Positions 61,309-64,000 of a DNA stretch of 64,000 nt are shown here, piece after piece. How positions within the stretch are numbered: position 1 is the first letter of the stretch; the number at the start of each line of letters is the position of its first letter. Origin of the DNA: Flavobacterium pectinovorum (lineage in GTDB: Bacteria; Bacteroidota; Bacteroidia; Flavobacteriales; Flavobacteriaceae); the NCBI RefSeq assembly GCF_022802975.1, contig NZ_JAFEVZ010000006.1, positions 1 through 64,000 on the forward strand, given 5' to 3'. The notes under the pieces are model-generated. The model was not told where the DNA came from. It did not search any database and worked only from the letters and a program-made list of their open reading frames with translations. The position numbers and the translations under genes are program-made.

Positions 61309-62607
61309 ATGAACAACGCTGTTGCCGGATTTTCTAAATTATCCAAAAAAGAAAAAATAAACTGGATTGCAAATGAATATTTTTCTACCCCCGATGAAGC
61401 CTTAAACATTATAAGAAATTACTGGAATTCAGACGAAAAGCTCCAACAGTTACATGATGAATTTATTGAAAACACTATAACTAATTTATATATTCCGCTT
61501 GGGGTTGCTCCTAATTTTTTAATTAACGGTAACTACAAAACAATACCAATGGCAATTGAAGAAAGTTCTGTTGTCGCAGCAGCCTCAAAATCTGCAAAAT
61601 ATTGGGCAACGCGTGGCGGCTTTAAAGCTACTGTAATTGACACAGAAAAAATAGGACAGGTTCATTTTACTTTCAATGGAGACGCACAAAAATTAAAAGA
61701 GTTCTTTACCGAAATTAAGTCAAAGTTTTTCTTAGACACCCAAAGCATCACCAAAAACATGCAGCAGCGTGGCGGTGGAATTTTAGACATTCATTTAAAA
61801 GACAAAAGAGACCTACTCGATAATTACTTCCAGCTTCATGCAACATTTGAAACCAAAGACAGTATGGGTGCTAATTTTATCAACTCGTGCCTTGAACAAT
61901 TTGCAACTACTTTAAAAGAAGAAGCCCAAAATGCAGATTTAGAACTTCAGGTTATCATGAGTATTTTGTCAAATTATGTTCCAAATTGTATCGTAAGAGC
62001 CGAAGTTTCCTGTCCAGTAGAAGATTTAACCGAAAAACATATTCCGAATCCACAGGATTTTGCCCAGCGGTTTGTACAAGCCGTGCAAATTGCCGAGGTT
62101 GAACCTTTCAGAGCCGTAACTCACAACAAAGGCATCATGAATGGTGTTGACGCAGTCGTTCTGGCAACAGGAAACGACTTTAGAGCTATTGAAGCAGGTG
62201 TTCACGCTTACGCTTCCCGAAACGGACAGTATTCGAGTTTATCACACGCTAAAATCGAAAACGGAATTTTTACTTTTTGGCTTGAAATTCCACTTGCTTT
62301 AGGCACCGTCGGCGGATTAACGTCATTACATCCTTTAGTAAAATTGTGTTTAGAAATTCTGCAAAAGCCTTCTGCCAAAGAATTAATGGAGATTGTCGCT
62401 GTAGCAGGTTTAGCTCAAAATTTTGCTGCTTTACGTTCCCTAACCACAACCGGGATCCAGGAAGGACACATGAAAATGCACTTAAATAATATCATCAACC
62501 AATTTGAAGCTAACGAAGAGGAGCGCCATTTAATTAAAGTACATTTTAAAAAAACCGCAGTATCTCATAGTGCCGTGGTAGAATTTATTGAAAATTTGCG
62601 AAAATAA
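61309..62607 (+). CDS. mvaA: Class II hydroxymethylglutaryl-CoA reductase
   Basis: The 432-residue protein is the class II (degradative-type) reductase. It shows VAPNFLINGNYKTIPMAIEESSVVAAAS, HFTFNGD, GIMNGVDAVVLATGNDFRAIEAGVHAYASRNGQYSSL (catalytic Asp/Lys context), GTVGGLTSLHPLVKL and the catalytic-His region QEGHMKMHL. Class II enzymes in bacteria that use the mevalonate route work in the biosynthetic direction. The adjacent GHMP kinase supports that role. Confidence 0.94.
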   Translation: MNNAVAGFSKLSKKEKINWIANEYFSTPDEALNIIRNYWNSDEKLQQLHDEFIENTITNLYIPLGVAPNFLINGNYKTIPMAIEESSVVAAASKSAKYWATRGGFKATVIDTEKIGQVHFTFNGDAQKLKEFFTEIKSKFFLDTQSITKNMQQRGGGILDIHLKDKRDLLDNYFQLHATFETKDSMGANFINSCLEQFATTLKEEAQNADLELQVIMSILSNYVPNCIVRAEVSCPVEDLTEKHIPNPQDFAQRFVQAVQIAEVEPFRAVTHNKGIMNGVDAVVLATGNDFRAIEAGVHAYASRNGQYSSLSHAKIENGIFTFWLEIPLALGTVGGLTSLHPLVKLCLEILQKPSAKELMEIVAVAGLAQNFAALRSLTTTGIQEGHMKMHLNNIINQFEANEEERHLIKVHFKKTAVSHSAVVEFIENLRK

Positions 62608-62639
62608 TAGTATCATCCAGAGCTGAATAAGTTTATGAA

Positions 62640-62724
62640 GCTATTCCCGCTGTCCACTAAATCTTTTGCAGCTCCCGATAGCTATCGGGACCGCCACAAA
62701 AGGATATCGTTACCATCGGGGCTA
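62640..62724 (+). repeat. Dispersed intergenic repeat, copy B
   Basis: It is homologous at both ends to copy A at 32199-32286 in inverted orientation. The centre differs and holds a perfect 16-bp palindrome CCCGATAGCTATCGGG (62674-62689). It ends 11 bases before the GHMP kinase start and so would lie in its transcript. Confidence 0.85.
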
Positions 62725-62735
62725 AAAAATACAGA

Positions 62736-63650
62736 ATGAAAACAACCTTTTATAGTAACGGAAAACTTTTAATTACAGGAGAATATTTAGTTCTTGACGG
62801 AGCAAAAGCTTTTGCATTGCCAACAAAATTTGGTCAGAATCTAATTGTCGAAAACGGTTCAAATTATGAAATTCAATGGAAAAGTTATAATGCAGATGAA
62901 AAAATCTGGTTCGAAGACACTATTTCTTTTAATGAAATCATTACCAATCCAAATCCAGTAACCGAAACGATAAAAACCACCTTAATTACTATTTTACACG
63001 AAGCATATTTGTTAAACCCTGCTTTTATTGATAATGCAGAAGGATATCTGGTAAAAACAGAACTTACTTTTCCTAAAAACTGGGGATTAGGTACATCCTC
63101 CACCCTATTAAACAACATTGCCCAGTGGGTAGAAATCGATGCTTTTACCTTACTTAAAAACAGTTTTGGCGGCAGTGGTTACGATATTGCCTGTGCTCAG
63201 AATGACACTCCCATTATTTACAGATTAGAAAATAATTTACCAATTGTAGAACCAATACCTTTTCATCCTGATTTTGCCGAAAGCATTTATTTTGTTTACC
63301 TAAATAAAAAACAAAGCAGCAAAACAGCCATAAGCGCTTATTATAATAATAAAAACAATCATTTAGCCAAAAACATAATCGCCAATAACAAAATTACTGA
63401 CGCTCTTATCAAGGCAAAAACATTAAAAGAATTTGCCTGCGTATTAGAAAATCACGAAACACATTTGAGTGATATACTTGAATTGCAAACCATTAAAGAA
63501 AAAGTTTTTCCGGATTTTAACGGAGTGGTTAAGAGTCTTGGTGCCTGGGGCGGTGATTTTGTGATGGTAATTTCCAAAACAAATCCTGTTACTTACTTTT
63601 CTTCTAAAGGTTTTAAGACGATTATTTCTTATAAAGAGATGATATTATAG
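62736..63650 (+). CDS. GYDIA-type GHMP kinase
   Basis: The 304-residue protein shows a GHMP kinase fold: ITGEYLVLDGAKAFALPTKFGQ (N-terminal motif), LTFPKNWGLGTSSTLLNNIAQW (phosphate-binding loop), and NSFGGSGYDIACAQNDTPIIY, whose GYDIA sequence names this family. The C-terminal part has GAWGGDFVMV. It presumably phosphorylates a small molecule. Mevalonate, phosphomevalonate or a related alcohol is a fair guess because HMG-CoA reductase is next to it, but the substrate is unproved. Confidence 0.88.
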   Translation: MKTTFYSNGKLLITGEYLVLDGAKAFALPTKFGQNLIVENGSNYEIQWKSYNADEKIWFEDTISFNEIITNPNPVTETIKTTLITILHEAYLLNPAFIDNAEGYLVKTELTFPKNWGLGTSSTLLNNIAQWVEIDAFTLLKNSFGGSGYDIACAQNDTPIIYRLENNLPIVEPIPFHPDFAESIYFVYLNKKQSSKTAISAYYNNKNNHLAKNIIANNKITDALIKAKTLKEFACVLENHETHLSDILELQTIKEKVFPDFNGVVKSLGAWGGDFVMVISKTNPVTYFSSKGFKTIISYKEMIL

Positions 63651-63664
63651 AGATTCTAAAACAT

Positions 63665-63702
63665 AAAAAAAACCGATAAATTTTATATATCGGTTTTTTT
63701 TT
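63665..63702. terminator. Bidirectional terminator after the GHMP kinase gene
   Basis: An A-rich arm ending in CCGATA pairs with TATCGG and a T-tract, a nearly perfect 14-bp stem. It lies between two convergent genes. Confidence 0.88.
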
Positions 63703-63724
63703 AAAACAAAATAATTTACATTTT

Positions 63725-64000
63725 TTATTCAATTTCTCTATTAAAGAAGGTTTTTATATGTTTTTCTGTCCCATTATTATACCTTCTAAATAGTTCTAAT
63801 CTAGCAAATGTCCTTTTATTAGCAATACCCAACACCGTAAATTTACGGTAAGTAGACAATTTCAAATATTGGGTATTAAAATCTGACTCTTCAGTACTGC
63901 TAGCCCATGTACAAATATTATTAAACTGACCATAATTATTATAAATTGATACATTCCCATTAGATTCATTTACTAATTGATAACTCCCTAAAGGGTGTGT
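63725..64000 (-). CDS. Unknown protein, 3' part only (start beyond window)
   Basis: A minus-strand frame of 91 codons plus TAA is open to the right edge of the window. The visible C-terminus is rich in Asn, Tyr and Thr and ends in FFNREIE. It contains TWASSTEESDF and YRKFTVLGIANKRTFARLELF, and I recognise no family. The amino-acid mix suits a secreted or surface protein, but the signal region is outside. It converges on the GHMP kinase gene, with a two-way terminator between them. Confidence 0.6.
   Translation of the reverse strand, partial: THPLGSYQLVNESNGNVSIYNNYGQFNNICTWASSTEESDFNTQYLKLSTYRKFTVLGIANKRTFARLELFRRYNNGTEKHIKTFFNREIE

Overview
The window reads as a stretch of chromosome from a Flavobacterium-like member of the Bacteroidota. 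The DNA is AT-rich. It encodes type IX secretion (T9SS) parts (PorT, PorP/SprF, a type B sorting domain), an exosortase F pair, TamL, a PorP-OmpA gene set and a short 287-residue primary sigma factor. Many genes are preceded by the Bacteroidota -7 element TAnnTTTG. Gene content is mostly housekeeping. No rRNA, tRNA, CRISPR array, prophage or intact insertion sequence was seen.

Layout. 1-4658: 3' end of a repeat-rich secreted adhesin with a T9SS type B tail, then its PorP/SprF-like partner and an OmpA-family protein. 5019-7294: thyA, a CBM48 protein, a 2TM protein and folA, so both thymidylate/folate genes lie close together. 7355-12633: ubiE/menG, porT, a TrmH-family methyltransferase and tamL. 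12693-16676: fbaA, accD, an unknown lipoprotein and an ABC permease. 16842-24116: purH, then the cell-shape operon mreB-mreC-mreD-mrdA-rodA. 24174-30028 (all minus strand): PH/SHOCT protein, YjbR, GNAT, DUF4421, cyclase-family hydrolase, a broken GxxExxY nuclease gene between 33-bp inverted repeats, hemW and ruvC. 30140-35022: LPG-synthase-like membrane protein, family 2 glycosyltransferase, TonB-like lipoprotein, DUF456, DUF937 and DedA. 35160-38097: a probable metal-handling set (HMA-domain protein, TonB-dependent receptor, HYC_CC_PP protein). 38143-39115: exosortase XrtF and its partner. 39188-41421: GAF protein and two tandem paralogues, one with a TonB domain. 41545-46270: rpsO, pnp, rpoD and rpe. 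46247-49297: secreted endonuclease and tail-specific protease. 49500-54383: surE, a small membrane protein, lpxB, an NlpC/P60 lipoprotein and comEC. 54387-61127: two thioredoxin-like proteins (one without its CxxC), two POT peptide transporters and a DPP-IV protease. 61309-63650: class II HMG-CoA reductase and a GYDIA-type GHMP kinase. 63725-64000: 3' part of an unknown gene.

How the genes work together. Several groups build the envelope: porT and the PorP/OmpA set serve protein secretion, tamL serves outer-membrane assembly, lpxB makes lipid A, and the mre/rod operon drives lateral wall growth. DPP-IV would release dipeptides that the two POT carriers import. HMG-CoA reductase and the GHMP kinase point to the mevalonate route to isoprenoids.

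The points most worth a second look are the metal-handling cluster with a Cys-Cys pair in the receptor plug, the GxxExxY element with one in-frame stop, loss of the zinc-ribbon cysteines in AccD, dispersed repeats that appear to sit inside two coding regions, a probable leaderless transcript, and the degenerate thioredoxin paralogue. Start positions were adjusted where a TAnnTTTG element or a signal peptide decides the start.
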